DNA from: Eonycteris spelaea
Taxonomy: Eukaryota > Chordata > Mammalia > Chiroptera > Pteropodidae
NCBI GenBank assembly: GCA_003508835.1
Contig: PUFA01000165.1
Coordinates: 620,001 to 684,000, forward strand
DNA: 64,000 nucleotides
Direction: 5' to 3'
Position numbers and translations under genes: made by a program. Under the pieces are notes generated by a model. That model made no database searches, was not told the origin of the DNA, and saw nothing but the letters and a program-made list of their open reading frames with translations. Below are positions 1 through 11,686 of the stretch, one piece after another (positions within the stretch are counted from its first letter, which is position 1; each line of letters starts with the position of its first letter).

Positions 1-384
1 GCTCTTCAGCACAAATTATGGCGGCAGCCGCATGAGTCCACTGCCCATCACGTCTTTACAACAGGCATAGGCAGGCAAGGTTGGCTTCTCTGCAGTAGCA
101 CCTCCCCATGCACTTCACCCTCCACCCCAGTGTAGTTACTTACCTACACTCTTTTTTAGGCTTCATAAAGCTATTATTGTACCTGGCACACTGGATGCTA
201 AGCATTTGCTAATCTACTTATCTCTTCTGTCAGTCATAAACTCATTATGAATAGAAACTTATTTTCTCAACTGTCATATTTTACTATAGTCCCTAGAACA
301 TCAGGGGACTCAAGAAATGTGTGCACAGATAGAAAAATCTGTATAACCCTCAGCTGAGAAATACTGAGTACCTCTCTGTGTGTC
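1..384. other. No gene; weak L2-like stretch
   Basis: No coding or RNA gene seen. Bases about 200-330 weakly resemble the 3' end of an L2 LINE (a 'ccctagaacat' core where L2 has a 'cctagaacagtgcctggcac' motif), too diverged to call firmly. Confidence 0.3.
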
Positions 385-725
385 TTAGTTCAGGCTGCTA
401 TAACACAATGTTATAGATGGGCATGGGGGGAGGGCTTAAACGACAAATATTTATGTCTCACAGTTCTGGAGTTTGGGAGGTCCAAGGTCAAGGTGCTGGC
501 AGATGCGGTTTCTGATGAGAGCTCTCTTCATGGTTTGTAGATGGCCACCTTCTCACTGGTCCTCATATGGGAGAGGGACAGAGAACTCTGGTCTCTTCCT
601 CTTTTTATAAGGATACTAATCTCATCATGGGACTCTACCCTCATGACCTTTTCTAAATTCAATTCCTAAAGGCCCCATAATACTATCACATTGTGGGTCA
701 GGGCTTCAGCATATGAATTTGGAGC
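385..725 (-). mobile_element. MLT1A-type MaLR solo LTR
   Basis: Reads as the reverse complement of MLT1A: it opens with 'gtcttagttcaggctgctat', then 'acagttctggag', 'ccaaggtcaaggtgctggc', 'gtagatggccaccttctc' and 'tttttataaggata' in the consensus order. Solo LTR of an ancient nonautonomous ERVL-MaLR element, with no internal region beside it. Confidence 0.8.
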
Positions 726-1349
726 AAACATATGCATTTATCCTTTGCCAGACTGTGTTGTCTGTCCATTAAAAAATGAAGCTGAAATCAATGCCATAAA
801 ATGGCATTTCCCAGGCCAAACAAATAGAGCAGCATGGTGCTGGGGTCCAGGTCTTAATCCTTTGATAGCCTCATTTCCTACATGTTTCTCCCACATCAGT
901 GGGGTGGCCGGCCCAGGAGGCAGGCTCTCTGCCAAATCACAGCCTCCCAAACGCCTTCACCTGGGCACTTGACAGGCATCCATTCTGAGGATTGCCACCC
1001 AGGGCTCTCTTTTTGCTCTCAACATGGAGATATTTATTCCTGGCCCCTGGCCCACCATCAGTGTGCTGTCAGCTCCCCCATTATTTTAAATTTTATCATT
1101 GGCTTTTAGAGTATTTGAAGATCCAAGGCTTCCCTTCACCATCAGTTCACTTGTTCCTAGTGCAGGGGATAAGTATTGCCATCGTCATCTCCTGGTCAGT
1201 GACCAGGCCCTCTGTCTTGCACTTGGAGATATTGTTGCCTTGCTTTGGGTCAAGTCTGGAGGACTGGGCTCACTCAGGCATCTGTAGTGCTGAGACACTT
1301 TGCTCCAAGCCAAGCTGAAAGCTCTATTTGTCTACTATGACCAAATGAC
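726..1349. other. Unassigned interval
   Basis: No repeat family, splice-flanked exon or RNA gene recognised. Short overlapping open frames exist on both strands but lack exon signals and look like chance. Confidence 0.4.
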
Positions 1350-1515
1350 AAGAACTCACTTGTATTGAGTGCACATCCTTTGCCAGCTACTATGCTAAAC
1401 ACTTGATATGTACTATCTCACTCTATCTTCCAAAAGTCCCTAGGTTCACCAGTTTACAAACAGGGAAACTGAGGCTCAGAGAAACATAGTAACTTAGTGA
1501 CCATAGAGATATATC
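1350..1515 (-). repeat. MIR SINE fragment
   Basis: Reverse-complement MIR: 'tgtattgagtgcacatcctt', 'actatctcac', then the highly typical 'gggaaactgaggctcagaga' segment. Ancient tRNA-derived SINE shared by all mammals. Confidence 0.8.
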
Positions 1516-2715
1516 ACTAACTTCTCCAATAGTGTTGTCAAACTCTCACAGTTCAAGCATGAGTAATACACAGCTCAGGCCACTCACTCCAGAAGGCCAA
1601 GTTCAACAACACTCAAACTTGTCTATGCCACAGTCAGTGAGGAGTCCAATGATCACACGTAGCTATCTCAGCAGTGTTAGATCACAATAAAAATTGCTAA
1701 TAGTGTCCTCTCAGTTCTGTACTTATCTTGTCACCTACTGGTAACCGAGAATCCTCAGACCAGCTCCAGCCAGTGCCCCACACTTCTATGGCACTGCTCC
1801 AATGGTCCTGGTGTACAGATATGGCCACATAGTAATTGCTTCTGTAGCCAAAAGTGAGGGGGGGGGCCTTGCTGTGTGGAATTCTGGCTTTTTCCTACTA
1901 CACTGTCTCTTCTTCCTTTTGCACTTATCACAGCCTCTGCAGGAGTGAGCTGTGTCTGCAAACTCACTGCTCTCCTTTGACCATAGAGAAAATGTCTACT
2001 CAAAACTGAGTTTTCTTACTCTAGGTCAGCTCAGTGATTCCTACTTTTAAAGGCCCAGGAATGGGGGAGAACCTTTTGTAGCCTTCTGCCTTCTAATCTG
2101 CTCTACCCCTCTCCTACATCCTTTCTTTCCTATCCCTCTTTTCCCTCTCTTCCCTTCTCCTCTCCTTCCTTCTTTCTTCTTTCCTCCCTCATTGTATAGT
2201 AGCCTGTATTTTTCTCCAGGAAACACGTCTGTCAGTGTTAGATCCCAGGGCAGGTTCGGGAGCTGACACACCTGAGCACAGTAAATCCTGTAACTGGTAT
2301 CTGAGCAGGTAGTACGTACCAGCAGCCTAGAGCTTAAAAATAGAGTCAGCACTACTCAGGGGAGTGGGTTCTTTTCATGGCTTTGCCAGCATCCAGACAG
2401 GCTCGAGCACTGCTAATAGGCTTCTGTGTGAGTGCTAATAGAATGGGGAGGAAGGAAATCCTTTTGAAGGCTAACATTTTCACAGTGCAGTAATCACAGG
2501 GAAGTTGTCATTCCTCCAGGCAGGAGACACATGTGATTTACATGTCCTGGCCACCATGTTTTGTAGTTTGCTTTGGATTTTTGTAGTTTGCATTGGTTCT
2601 CAGTATGTCTTCTGGAACTCAGAGCCAAGGATCAGGTAGGTGGGCATAATAGGCTAGGCCCAGGGCTACTCATGTGTAACACATAGGTATCCTCAGCAGT
2701 TGCTCACCAAATGCT
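1516..2715. other. Unassigned interval with polypyrimidine tract
   Basis: No gene recognised. Positions 2098-2195 are almost pure C/T on the plus strand (mixed TTCC/TCTC units), a low-complexity polypyrimidine tract. Confidence 0.5.
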
Positions 2716-2892
2716 CACTTTGCTAGTAAGTAATTGAACCTCCTAAACCTAAGTTCCTTATATGTCAAATGGGAATGACAAAAGTGCCTGCTTCTCAGGG
2801 AAATGGTAAGACTTAAAGGAAGTAATCCAAGTAAAAGAACCCAGTGCCTAGCACCTAGTAAAGACACAATAAATGTTAGCTATTTTTACTGT
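2716..2892 (+). repeat. MIR SINE fragment
   Basis: Ends with 'ccagtgcctagcacctagta' and 'acaataaatgttagctattt', the MIR 3' end; upstream 'tatgtcaaatgggaatgac' matches the MIR central part. Confidence 0.8.
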
Positions 2893-2904
2893 CAACATCG
2901 TTGT

Positions 2905-3035
2905 CTACAATTTACAGATGACACCTAGAAAAATTCATTAGATTGCCCAAAGTCACAATGGCCAGTAAGAAGTGAAGCCAGAATTTCAACCCAGGCAGCC
3001 TGACTCCCAAGCCCAGACTCTAAACTATTATGTGA
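2905..3035 (-). repeat. MIR SINE fragment, opposite strand
   Basis: 'tttacagatgacacctagaa', 'agattgcccaaagtcacaat', 'caacccaggcagcctgactc' follow the reverse complement of MIR. It abuts the plus-strand MIR to its left, so two MIRs lie in opposite orientations. Confidence 0.8.
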
Positions 3036-3054
3036 AGACAGCTTAGGAATAGCT

Positions 3055-3178
3055 GATGATCAATCTGTGAACCCCTGGAGGACCAGGATCCTGCCATTTC
3101 CATCTCTGCATCCCAGTGCCTAGCACAGTATCTGGCACATAGTAGAAACTCAATAAATGTTGATTCAATGAATGTGTT
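3055..3178 (+). repeat. L2 LINE 3' end
   Basis: 'agtgcctagcacagtatctg', 'gcacatagtagaaactcaat' and 'aaatgttgattcaatgaatg' are the hallmark L2 3' terminus. Confidence 0.75.
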
Positions 3179-3179
3179 A

Positions 3180-4239
3180 CAGTGAGCAGGAAGAATAGAA
3201 CTACAGGGAAGGGATGCGGGGAGGGGAGGTGGACCTCGGCAGGGTGGGGGTGGAGGGGTGTTTCACTAGTCTTTAAGAAAATACCAGAACCTGACCAACC
3301 TGAACTAGACCCAGGTGGCTGGTGGGGGATCGGGGGCCACGTTACCACTTCAGGTGACCTTTGGCTGATTACAATACTATTAGCAAGGCAGCCTAATAAA
3401 ATCTCCACCCCCCCCATCCCCTGTGTCACCGTAACAGTCCTGAGAGAGCCAAAGAAGGGGGAAAATACACTCTCACACGTAAGGGAGTGGTCAAAAAAGA
3501 CCCTCCTGGGAACGCCCAGGACACCATCCTAAGCGTTGAATAAGTGTTGAATATTCCACCCTTTAATTTTATGTGCAATAAATTGCCAAATCCCACCTTT
3601 CTTCCCAGCAGCTGCTCTCCTCAGAGCGTGTCCATCCTCCGACCTTGAGAGCATACTACTTTCCTTTCTAATAAGTCTGCTGTTTGCTTGGCCTCTTTGG
3701 TAGGGCCTCGAATTCTTCCCCACAGGAACGTCAAGAGCCTGATCTACGTGACAACTGGATTGGGAAGAACACAGGTTCTGGGAGAATAAATTGGGTTGAA
3801 TAAGCCTAGAAAGGATGCAGAGGGATGTTTTGTTACTTAGTAACATGGTTACTAGCATCGGTACGTGAATTGACTCAGAAATCAGCAGCACGATTAACCT
3901 AATGCTAAACCAACCAATTGTGGATCTACGGCTGCTATGCTTCTTAGGCTAGGAAATATCTGGTCCTAACCCTGCCTTATTGTTACATAAAGTTGAGGTG
4001 GAGGGATAGGGGTGAAAGAGCTAAAGGTTAGGTAGGGGCCAAGAGTCAGACATGCCATTTCAAAACATGGATTCAGAACTTCCTCAAATTCTAAAACCAC
4101 TTAAGTTATATTTTCTTTGCATGCCTCCCAGCTAGCAAATTCACATTGGTCCCGCTTGAGAAGGGATACCAGTTCAGATGTGTACTGAGATTTTTCTTTT
4201 TTCTCATAAGGAATAATTTTGTTTTATGTTTCATTTAAT
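3180..4239. other. Unassigned interval with RFX-like palindromes
   Basis: No gene recognised. Positions 3180-3530 are G/C-rich with a C8 run at about 3410. Overlapping GTTAC/GTAAC half-sites occur at 3832-3852 (see findings). A minus-strand open frame at 3529-3891 (120 codons) has no recognisable domain. Confidence 0.4.
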
Positions 4240-4715
4240 ACATTTTTTTTAAATTCAGTTTATTTAGACTAAAAATTCACCCATTTCTCCCACCCTCCAC
4301 CCTTCCCCTCTGCAGCCACTAATCTATTCTGTATCAGTGAGCTTGATTTAATACATATAGTTATGTTTATATTTTTTAGGTATGTCTTTCAAATGGTATG
4401 TCTTTCTCTGTCTGACTTATTTCACTTAGCACAATGCCCTCAAGGTCCATCCATGTTGTCACAAATGGCAAGATTTCATTCTTTTTTTATGGCTGAATAA
4501 TATTCCATATATATAAAAACTTGTTTATCCATTCATCCACTGATGTCGCTTAAGTTGTTTTCATGACTTGGCTACTGTAAATAATGCAATGAACGTAGGT
4601 GTACATATACCTTTTCAAATTAATGTTTTGTTTCTTTGGATAAATACCCAGAAGTGGAATTGGTGATCATATGGCAGGTCTATTTTTAAAACATTCTTAT
4701 TTTATTTATATTGAT
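4240..4715 (-). mobile_element. L1 3'-end fragment
   Basis: Reverse complement of a mammalian L1 end of ORF2 and 3' UTR: 'ctgacttatttcacttagca', 'ggtccatccatgttgtcac', 'ggctgaataatattccat', 'ggataaatacccagaagtgg'. About 475 bp, 5' truncated, no open ORF2 left. Confidence 0.85.
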
Positions 4716-5067
4716 AATTATTATTTTAAAACACATGATTATTATAGGAAATTTGGAGAACTTAGCAAAGTTGGAAAAATATTTTGAATACTCTATGTTC
4801 TCTAACTATAAAATAGTTACTAAACACATTTGGCTATATTTTCTTCTAGAAAAGGATCACTTTTTAACAAGAGCTCATTAAGTAGTTGACACTAGATCCT
4901 ATGTATCCACTGAAGCTTTCAAGGTTTCTTTTGGAAGAAAAAAAATTGCTAGGTGTCTAAAAACAGATTTTATGGAATAATTAGAAAGACTCTAAATAGG
5001 AAGTCAGGTGACCTTGAGTCTATTCTGCCCTCACCTCACTGTCTGACCTCTGCCAAGACACTTACCT
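4716..5067. other. Unassigned AT-rich interval
   Basis: AT-rich sequence with no recognised repeat or gene. Confidence 0.4.
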
Positions 5068-5069
5068 TG

Positions 5070-5365
5070 CAGATTTCAATTATCTTTGCTTCCCCCACTT
5101 TACATCCATCATTTCTTCCCAGTGACCTGCCCTGAAGATATTAGGTTCCTGTACCAGACACAGAAATGATACCCTCATGTAGACTCTATAGGCAGCTATT
5201 CCAATCGCAAAAGGTCAAATTCTTAAAACATATCCCTGATAATATATATCTTCTAAAGATTCTGCTTTTCTAAGTGAATCTTGATCAATACAGCAGGAAA
5301 GGTGGCCACCATATGCATAGAATTCTCACCCCTACAAACTTAGCACTGAAAGAATTTTTTATGAC
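5070..5365. repeat. Unidentified dispersed repeat X, copy 1
   Basis: Colinear with 11687-11977. Shared landmarks in order: 'aggttcctgtac', 'aatatatatcttctaaa', 'ttctgcttttct', 'ccactatatgcata/ccaccatatgcata', 'gaaagaa..ttttatga'. Identity roughly 70-75% by eye. I do not recognise the family. Confidence 0.6.
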
Positions 5366-5467
5366 TCATATGATCCTCATGTTTTATGATTATTGTCTGC
5401 CCCTCCTCTCTCCAAGAATGTAGACTCCCTAAAGACAGTGTTGTTGAGAAACCCATTGCACAGTGAT

Positions 5468-5944
5468 TTTAGTAGTTTATTAGGGCTGCCATAATAAAAT
5501 ACCCCAAACTGGGTGGCTTAAAACACAGAAATATATTCTTCCATAGTCCTGGAGGCTGGAAATCCAAAATCAAGGTAAGGCAGGGCTACGCTCTTTCTGA
5601 AGCCTTCAGAGGCGGATCCTTCCTTGCCTCTTCTAGTTTATGATGGACTCATTTACTCCTGGACTTGTAGCACCATAACTGCCATCTCTGACTCTATCTT
5701 CACGGACATTCTCTCTGTGTCTCTATGTTTTTACATAGCCAATTACCCTCTGTCTCTCTCTCCTCTTCTTATAAGGACATGATATTGAATTAAGATCCTA
5801 CTCTTGAAGTACTCTTGAGAACTTTATCTTAACTAAATTTACCTGCAATAATCCTATATCCAAATAAGATCACATTCTGAGGTACTAGGGGTTAGGACTT
5901 TAGCATATCTTTTGTGGGAGGAAATGTAATTCAACCCATAACAG
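5468..5944 (-). mobile_element. MLT1B/C-type MaLR solo LTR
   Basis: Nearly full length reverse complement: 'ttattagggctgccataata', 'aaactgggtggcttaaaaca', 'tcctggaggctggaaatcca', 'gatccttccttgcctcttct', 'ttcttataaggacat', 'ggggttaggactttagcata', ending 'aattcaacccataaca'. Confidence 0.85.
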
Positions 5945-5947
5945 TGG

Positions 5948-6391
5948 TTGTGTTGGTTAATTTTAAGTGTCAACTTGGCTGGACCACAGTGCTCAGATAG
6001 TTTATCAAACATTATTCAGGATGTTTCTGTGAAGGTGTTCTTTTGGATGAGATTAACATTTAAAGTATTGGACTTTGAGTAAAACAGTTTGCCCTCCATA
6101 ATGTAGGCAGGCCTAATCCAGTCAGTTGAAGGACTTAATAGAACAAAGACCGACCTCCTCAAGCAAGAAGGAATTATGCCAAGAGAACACCTTTGGACCT
6201 GACCACAATTTTCCCCTGGGTATCTAGCCTTCTGGCCTACCTTGCAGGCTTTGGACTTGAACCTCCCCAATCACATGAGCCAGTCTCTCTCTTCCCTTCT
6301 CTTCTCTTCTCTTCTCTTCTCTTCTCTTCTCTTCTCTTCTCTTCTCTTCTCTTCTCTCTCTTCTCTTCTCTTCTCTTCTCTCTCTTCTCTT

Positions 6392-6443
<52 letters not shown>

Positions 6444-6482
6444 CTATATGTCTCTTGTTGGTTCCATTTCTCTGTAGAATCC
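5948..6482 (+). mobile_element. Ancient solo LTR with expanded CT-rich tail
   Basis: Follows the widespread mammalian LTR that begins 'gttaattttaagtgtcaact', continues 'ggatgagattaacattta', 'ttgccctccataatgtaggc', 'caatcacatgagccag' and ends 'gttccatttctctgtagaat'. The short simple-repeat segment normally near its 3' end is expanded here (6288-6441). I recognise the family but am not certain of its database name. It abuts the MLT1 LTR to the left. Confidence 0.7.
6288..6441 (+). repeat. (CTTCT)n / (CT)n microsatellite
   Basis: Pentamer CTTCT repeats to about 6398, interrupted by CTCTCT, then an almost pure CT run to 6441. All-pyrimidine strand of about 150 bp inside the LTR. Confidence 0.95.
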
Positions 6483-6489
6483 TGCCAAA

Positions 6490-6725
6490 TACAGCGGTTA
6501 GAACATAAACTCTGGAGTTATACCATTAGGATAAAATCTCTCCAATCCCACTTACTGGCTATGTAAACTTGAGCACATTACCTCAGAGCCTCAGTTTCTA
6601 CATCTTTAGATTGGGACTATCAGTATATACTTCACAGGGTGCCATGGGGATGAAACGAAGTTGTTTATAAAACACTGAGAGTCATGCCTGGCCCGTAATA
6701 AGAACTCTATAAAACATTAGCTGCC
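6490..6725 (+). repeat. MIR SINE, near full length
   Basis: Contains the whole MIR order: 'gcggttagaacataaactct', 'ggctatgtaaacttgagca', 'cagagcctcagtttctacat', 'gaactctataaaacattagc'. Confidence 0.8.
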
Positions 6726-8059
6726 TGGTCAGGGCTCTGTCTCCAGCATCTTAAATTGAGATCGTATGTAATAGGAGATAAATAAACATTTGTTGACTGA
6801 CTCTACTCCCTCTAATGCTCTCTGTTAAGTTTCAGGCCAAAGATATTCAACCCAAAAGTCTTAAACATCTCTAACTCCTCAGACCAACCATATAAACAGT
6901 TCCTAATATAAGCAGTGGTCCTGGAGTGATATCTAATTTTAGGCACAGTCACTTAATAGGGCTACTTGCACAACCCAAGCTCTCCTCAAATGCTGCAACT
7001 GGATCTATGCTATAGTCTCTCTTTCTCTCCTGCGGCAGTTGACAGGATAAGGTTTAGATATATCTCTGCATCTAGAAACTAAAGGTGACAAGAGAGACTC
7101 TCTTCCTCCACAATACCATTAACAGTGGTCACCAAACTACCTCAGGAAGCACTACATTGGCCAGGAGCTGATTGATTCCAATTCTACGCCATTAATATTC
7201 TCCAGAGAAAACTAAACCAATAAACTATTGCCAAACCTTCTTAATGTCAATTTGACGGTAAAAAGTTAGCCTTCCTAGCTGTGTTTCTACAGAACTTTAC
7301 CTATGTGGTGTTTCAGAGCTAATGAGAACTTAAGGGGGAAAAATGATAGAATTAGGAAGCCCTCAAATAATAAGGTAGCCCCAACCATATATTATCTCCA
7401 TGGGTGACTTGCTTAGGAAGCAACACATGAGTTTCTAATTAAAGATACATTAGAAAAAATGCATTTATAAACTTTACAGCCAGGATTAATTTTCATGTTT
7501 GAAAACTGCCAGGGAAGAGAGTAAATTCCAAATATGTGAATTATGAGAAAATGAGACTTAATGAATTCTACGTTTATTCACTGAAGCATTTAAATATCTA
7601 AGCCATCAAGTGGAGATAATGAATTTGACTGTGTCATAAGACTGGCGTACTTTAATTCACATTTGTAGAATGAGCTATAAATAAAGGGCTTGACTCAGTG
7701 CTTAATTTTTAAAGATACATTAGCTCAAAATGCCTGTGCCTACATGGTGCCAAGCACTGGCCTTTGACAATTCAGCAGCATCATCGTACAGTTACCTCTT
7801 TCCTTGTCACAAAAGTCAAGTTAAAACCTGAGTCAGGCACCTGGGAGGGAAGAGATGGCCCATTCACTGGGGCAATGAAGGAGAGTATAATGAAGAAGAC
7901 AACTATCTACGAAGATGAGAGTGAGGCTAAAGGAAAGCAACAAAGCATGGTTAGGGCCCTTTTCCCACCCCTAGGTCAGAAGGAAATTGCAGAACAACTC
8001 TGCTATGGGGTTTCTCAACATCCCACCCTCAGAGAATTCTTGGGGTGAGGAGGGAGGTA
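6726..8059. other. Unassigned interval
   Basis: No repeat or gene recognised in about 1.3 kb. An open frame at 7764-8048 (+, 94 codons) has no splice signals or recognisable domain. Confidence 0.4.
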
Positions 8060-8620
8060 CAGCCAATAAGTTCAGAAACAACAATATATTTTCAGCTATT
8101 GGTAAGCACAACAATGAAAAATAAGTAGTAAATGGGGCATAAACAAGCAGAGAAGAGGTCAGGAAGAGACTTCTGAGCTCGATGGACAGGGAAGGCTTTC
8201 TCAGGAGTGTTGTCATTTAATCTGGGACCTGCTGGTGGAAAAGGAGCCAGCCAGGAGACGTTAGAGCATTCTCTCCTTAAAGAACCTGAAGGGTGACCAG
8301 CTAGGCATGCTTTAAGGTCAGAGAAAAGCTCCAAAAAGCTGGAATGTGGTGAATGGTGTGGGGAAAAAGGGCATACAGGTGAGGTCTTGTAGACCATGTG
8401 AGGTGTTGGGTTATATTCTAGCTGTAATGGAGAATAATTGGGGCCTTTAAAAAGGAGCAAGTGATCTGATTTATATTTTAAGTGACATTCTGGCTGCTGC
8501 GAATACACACAAAATTAGAAGCAACAAGACCACTTACAAAGCAACGGTAGCTGCATAGTGAGAAATGAAGGTGGCTTACATGAGAAAGGAAAGACTGAAG
8601 ACAAAGAGCAGTGATGAATC
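8060..8620 (+). repeat. Ancient mammalian repeat (family Q)
   Basis: Matches a familiar dispersed repeat with the order 'gaaggctttctcaggagtg', 'ggtcttgtagaccatgtgag', 'tatattctagctgtaatgga', 'aaggagcaagtgatctga', 'acattctggctgctg'. I cannot name it with confidence. Other likely copies: 23270, 46025, 52080 and 63480. Confidence 0.6.
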
Positions 8621-9074
8621 TAAGATCCAACCCATTATGAGGCTTGAGCATCTTCCTGCACTTGGTGGGCAGGAGCCTTGGGCTTCGAGACCATCAACAC
8701 TTGAGAATGAAAGTAATTAAAAATATTTTTTTTGCATACTTTTTAAATTTTCTGTATGTTGCATTTATTACATTTGAAATTGGAAGAAAAAATTAAAAAT
8801 TTTTAACATCCACTGAAAGAAAGAATTGAGAGAGGAGGTAGCTGGCTTAATACATGTGGAAGAATAAAAATGTCGAAACTTTGTTAGATGATAGGCTCAA
8901 TATGTAGTGGCTTTCCAAAAAAAGTACTGGGATTTCTGGGTGCATAAACAGAAGAATAGTGTCTAGAATGAGGAGGGTGATTCTTTGAGCTCCTTGAGAA
9001 ATGGCTGTCTTATATGTTTATTTGTTCCCCCATTCACAGGTGCACACTGCTGAGTACCTAAAGGCTTAGAGGGT
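8621..9074. other. Unassigned interval
   Basis: AT-rich segment at 8705-8815 may be the 3' end of an old retroelement; nothing else recognised. Confidence 0.35.
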
Positions 9075-9965
9075 GTGATACCATGATATAATAAGAAATA
9101 TGTTTTTGGCCTTTGGTTCCTGACACAGAGCTCATGACATCTATGTAATATCCTAAGCAATAAAGGTGCTAGGAGTATCTTTTGTTCTAATATTTGGTCT
9201 TTGACCTCAGTTACTGACATGGAGCTTCTAAAACCCTTGGAACTTCCTGGGTGATAGGATCATCTTTTGTTCTTGGTGGGCTCCTGGATAGCTTTAAGGT
9301 GAGAGCTGGTCACCAGAAAGACCAAGCCATGATTAGAGGTTTGGAAATTTCAGTCCCATCCCACATCCTCCTGGAGGGGAGAAGGACTAGAGATTGAGTT
9401 CATTATCTGTCATGCCTATGTGATAAAGCCTCCACAAAAATTTCTAAACTGGGGGGTTCAGAGAGTTTCTGGGCTGACAACACATCCAAGTGCCACAAGG
9501 GTGGCACACCCAAACTCCATAGGGACAGAAGCTTCTGTGCTCAGGAACCTTCCAGACCTTGCCAACATACCTCTTCATCTGGCTGGTCATCTGTGTCCTT
9601 TATTGTATCCTTTATGATAAACTAGTAAACATAACTAAAATATTTACCAGTGTTATGTGGGCTGTTATAGCAAATTATTTAACCCAAAGAGGGAGTTGTG
9701 AGAATCCCTCATTTGTAGCCAAGTTAGGCAGCCATTATGGGTAATCTGAGGACCCACTACTTGAGACTGGTATCTGAAGTCAGGGGCAGTCTTGGGGACT
9801 GAGCCCTTAACCTATGGGATCTATGCTAATTCCTGGTAGTTAGTGTTGAAATTGAATTAAATCATAGGACACCAAGTAGGTGTCTACAGAGAACTGGAGA
9901 AGTGCTTGGAGAAATCCACATATTTTGTGTCAGAAGTATTGTGAGTAGGGAAACAGTTTTCCTGT
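9075..9965 (+). mobile_element. MER21-like ERV LTR
   Basis: About 890 bp. It opens 'tgataccatgatataataag' and contains 'gagcttctaaaacccttgga', 'acttcctgggtgataggatc', 'gagattgagttcattatctg', 'ccttccagaccttgcc', 'ctcttcatctggctggtcat', 'ggactgagcccttaacctat'. The length and order fit the MER21 group of ERVL-like LTRs as I recall it. No internal retroviral genes lie on either side, so it is a solo LTR. Confidence 0.7.
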
Positions 9966-10320
9966 ATAAGGAGAAGGGGAAAGAAGGAATTTTTTTCAAT
10001 ACCTAATTTTTAAAAAGCCTATTCTTAATACTGAGATCAAATATCTATATATGTAATACCCTAAGAGGTCATCTATAACTAGGACAATCAAAGTGTGTTT
10101 TTGAGAATAGAATGCGATCTCAACAGTCATTTAAGAAAAGACTCCTAGTCTTGAGACACTTACAAGCATTTTGTCTACTTTTGGAGAATAAGAAGGGTCA
10201 TTATCAAGCTAGTACAGGTCTTGGGCAAAATCTCCCTCAAACCATCCCATGCTCTCCAAGTAAGCATTCTGTCTTCATAGGATATCCTCAGTGATCTGTG
10301 TCCTAGAGAGCTGGCAAAGA
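9966..10320. other. Unassigned interval
   Basis: No repeat or gene recognised. Confidence 0.4.
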
Positions 10321-10595
10321 AACTTGCTGCATCTGACAGCAGTTGTAACATCGCTGTATTATTAAGTGTTTATATTTCACAACTTTTTGTGACAATGGAG
10401 AAAACTTTCATATTGTTAGTTCATCAGTAGATTTTGAAATGAACTAGAGAAAACAAAGATTTAAATTCTGACACCTTTTATATTATCTAAGGTAGAATTG
10501 AATGAAAATCAAGAGGGTGGGCAATTTGTATGTTTGAGAGGGGTGGTGGGTTGTTCCTGCATGTATGAAAGGTGCAAAGATTTCAGTTACTGGGG
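10321..10595. repeat. Unidentified repeat A, copy 1
   Basis: Colinear with 12784-13055: 'gcagttgtaacatc', 'caactttttgtgacaatg', 'atcagtagattttgaa', 'taaggtagaattga', 'caatttgtatgttt' and 'ggtggtgggt' occur in the same order and spacing. Identity about 80-85% by eye. Family not recognised. Confidence 0.7.
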
Positions 10596-11104
10596 AAAAA
10601 ATACCACCTTTTGTAAATTAACTTATACTGGTTCATGTACCCATCTATTGAGGGCATGGTAAGGTCAGAACCCCTATTTTCCAAAGTTGATCAAGTATCT
10701 GCACACAGACCAGATGAGGTTTCTTGACCTGAAAAAACAAAAATAAAATTTTGAAGTTTGGGGGCCTGGCTCAGGGGCCCCCACCTGTGAGGTCCTGCCA
10801 GGGTGCCCTTTTGGCTTCCCACTTTTTGTCATCTTATCTCTTAAAAGATTACACCTGCCACAGTGTTTTTTAAGATAAGCCTTTTTGCCATTTCTTAGCA
10901 AAATGTTTATCCATGAATCTTTACCCGTCAAAACTGAAAATGCTGAATACTAGTCATTCCCTATTATCCAAGAGTTTTTTGGTTTATTCCTCATTGCCAT
11001 GCCAAAGGCAGGGTCTTGACTGGAATTATATTACAATTCCTGAACTAAATTACTGTTGGATGCTGAACTAGCTAATTTTATCAGTCATCAGGCCATTTCA
11101 TTTC
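10596..11104. other. Unassigned interval
   Basis: Holds a minus-strand open frame (10674-10931, 85 codons) rich in basic residues but without a recognised domain. Confidence 0.35.
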
Positions 11105-11330
11105 AAATGACAGGAACCCATTTTAAACGAGCATAAGCTAAATAGTTCACATAACTGGAAATTCTAGGGATAGTTATAGCTTCAGACCTGGCTGGATCCA
11201 GAGTCTCAGATGACCTCATCAGGGCTCTTGCTCTCTCTCCCCACCTCTCTCTTCATATAGCCAATGTGGTAGATTTGTTCTGTCCATTTAGCTAAGCTGG
11301 AATGACATTTCCCAGAATTTACTTCTTTAC
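11105..11330 (-). repeat. Ancient interspersed repeat R fragment
   Basis: 'agcttcagacctggctggat' followed by 'gatgacctcatcaggg' matches the reverse complement of a dispersed family also at 16090, 44765 and 49975 (plus) and 57745 (minus). LTR-like in my recollection; name uncertain. Confidence 0.5.
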
Positions 11331-11686
11331 ATGGTTCCAGGTTACTATGAGCCACAGAGACATTTTGTATGAGATTTGGAAGTAGAAATAAAGCAGCAAT
11401 CATATATTTTTTTTATGCTTGGAATGTCAGTGCAGACCATGAGGTGCTGTCATGGTTTGCTCATGTTGTTATTTGTCTGTTCCCTCATCATGTGGGAGGA
11501 ACTTAGAGCATCTGCAAAGTCTATTGGATCTTCCTTTACCCTCTCTGACCCCTGGGCCAAGTGTATGTTCAGCTCCATGATGAAGGATTCCAGCTTCTCC
11601 TCCATCACTGAAGTGGGTTGCTTGGAGGTGGGGGGAAACACCAATGTGGGTCCCAGTCTCTCCCTATGAATTTTCATCCAACCTCA
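11331..11686. other. Unassigned interval
   Basis: No repeat or gene recognised. Overlapping plus and minus open frames cover 11376-11677 with no exon signals. Confidence 0.35.

Noticed and set aside
6193..6508. Plus-strand frames with Leu/Ser/Phe runs
   Set aside because: They are translations of the CTTCT/CT microsatellite.
9075..9965. Full-length endogenous retrovirus next to the large LTR
   Set aside because: No gag, pol or env similarity and no second LTR in either direction; it is a solo LTR.
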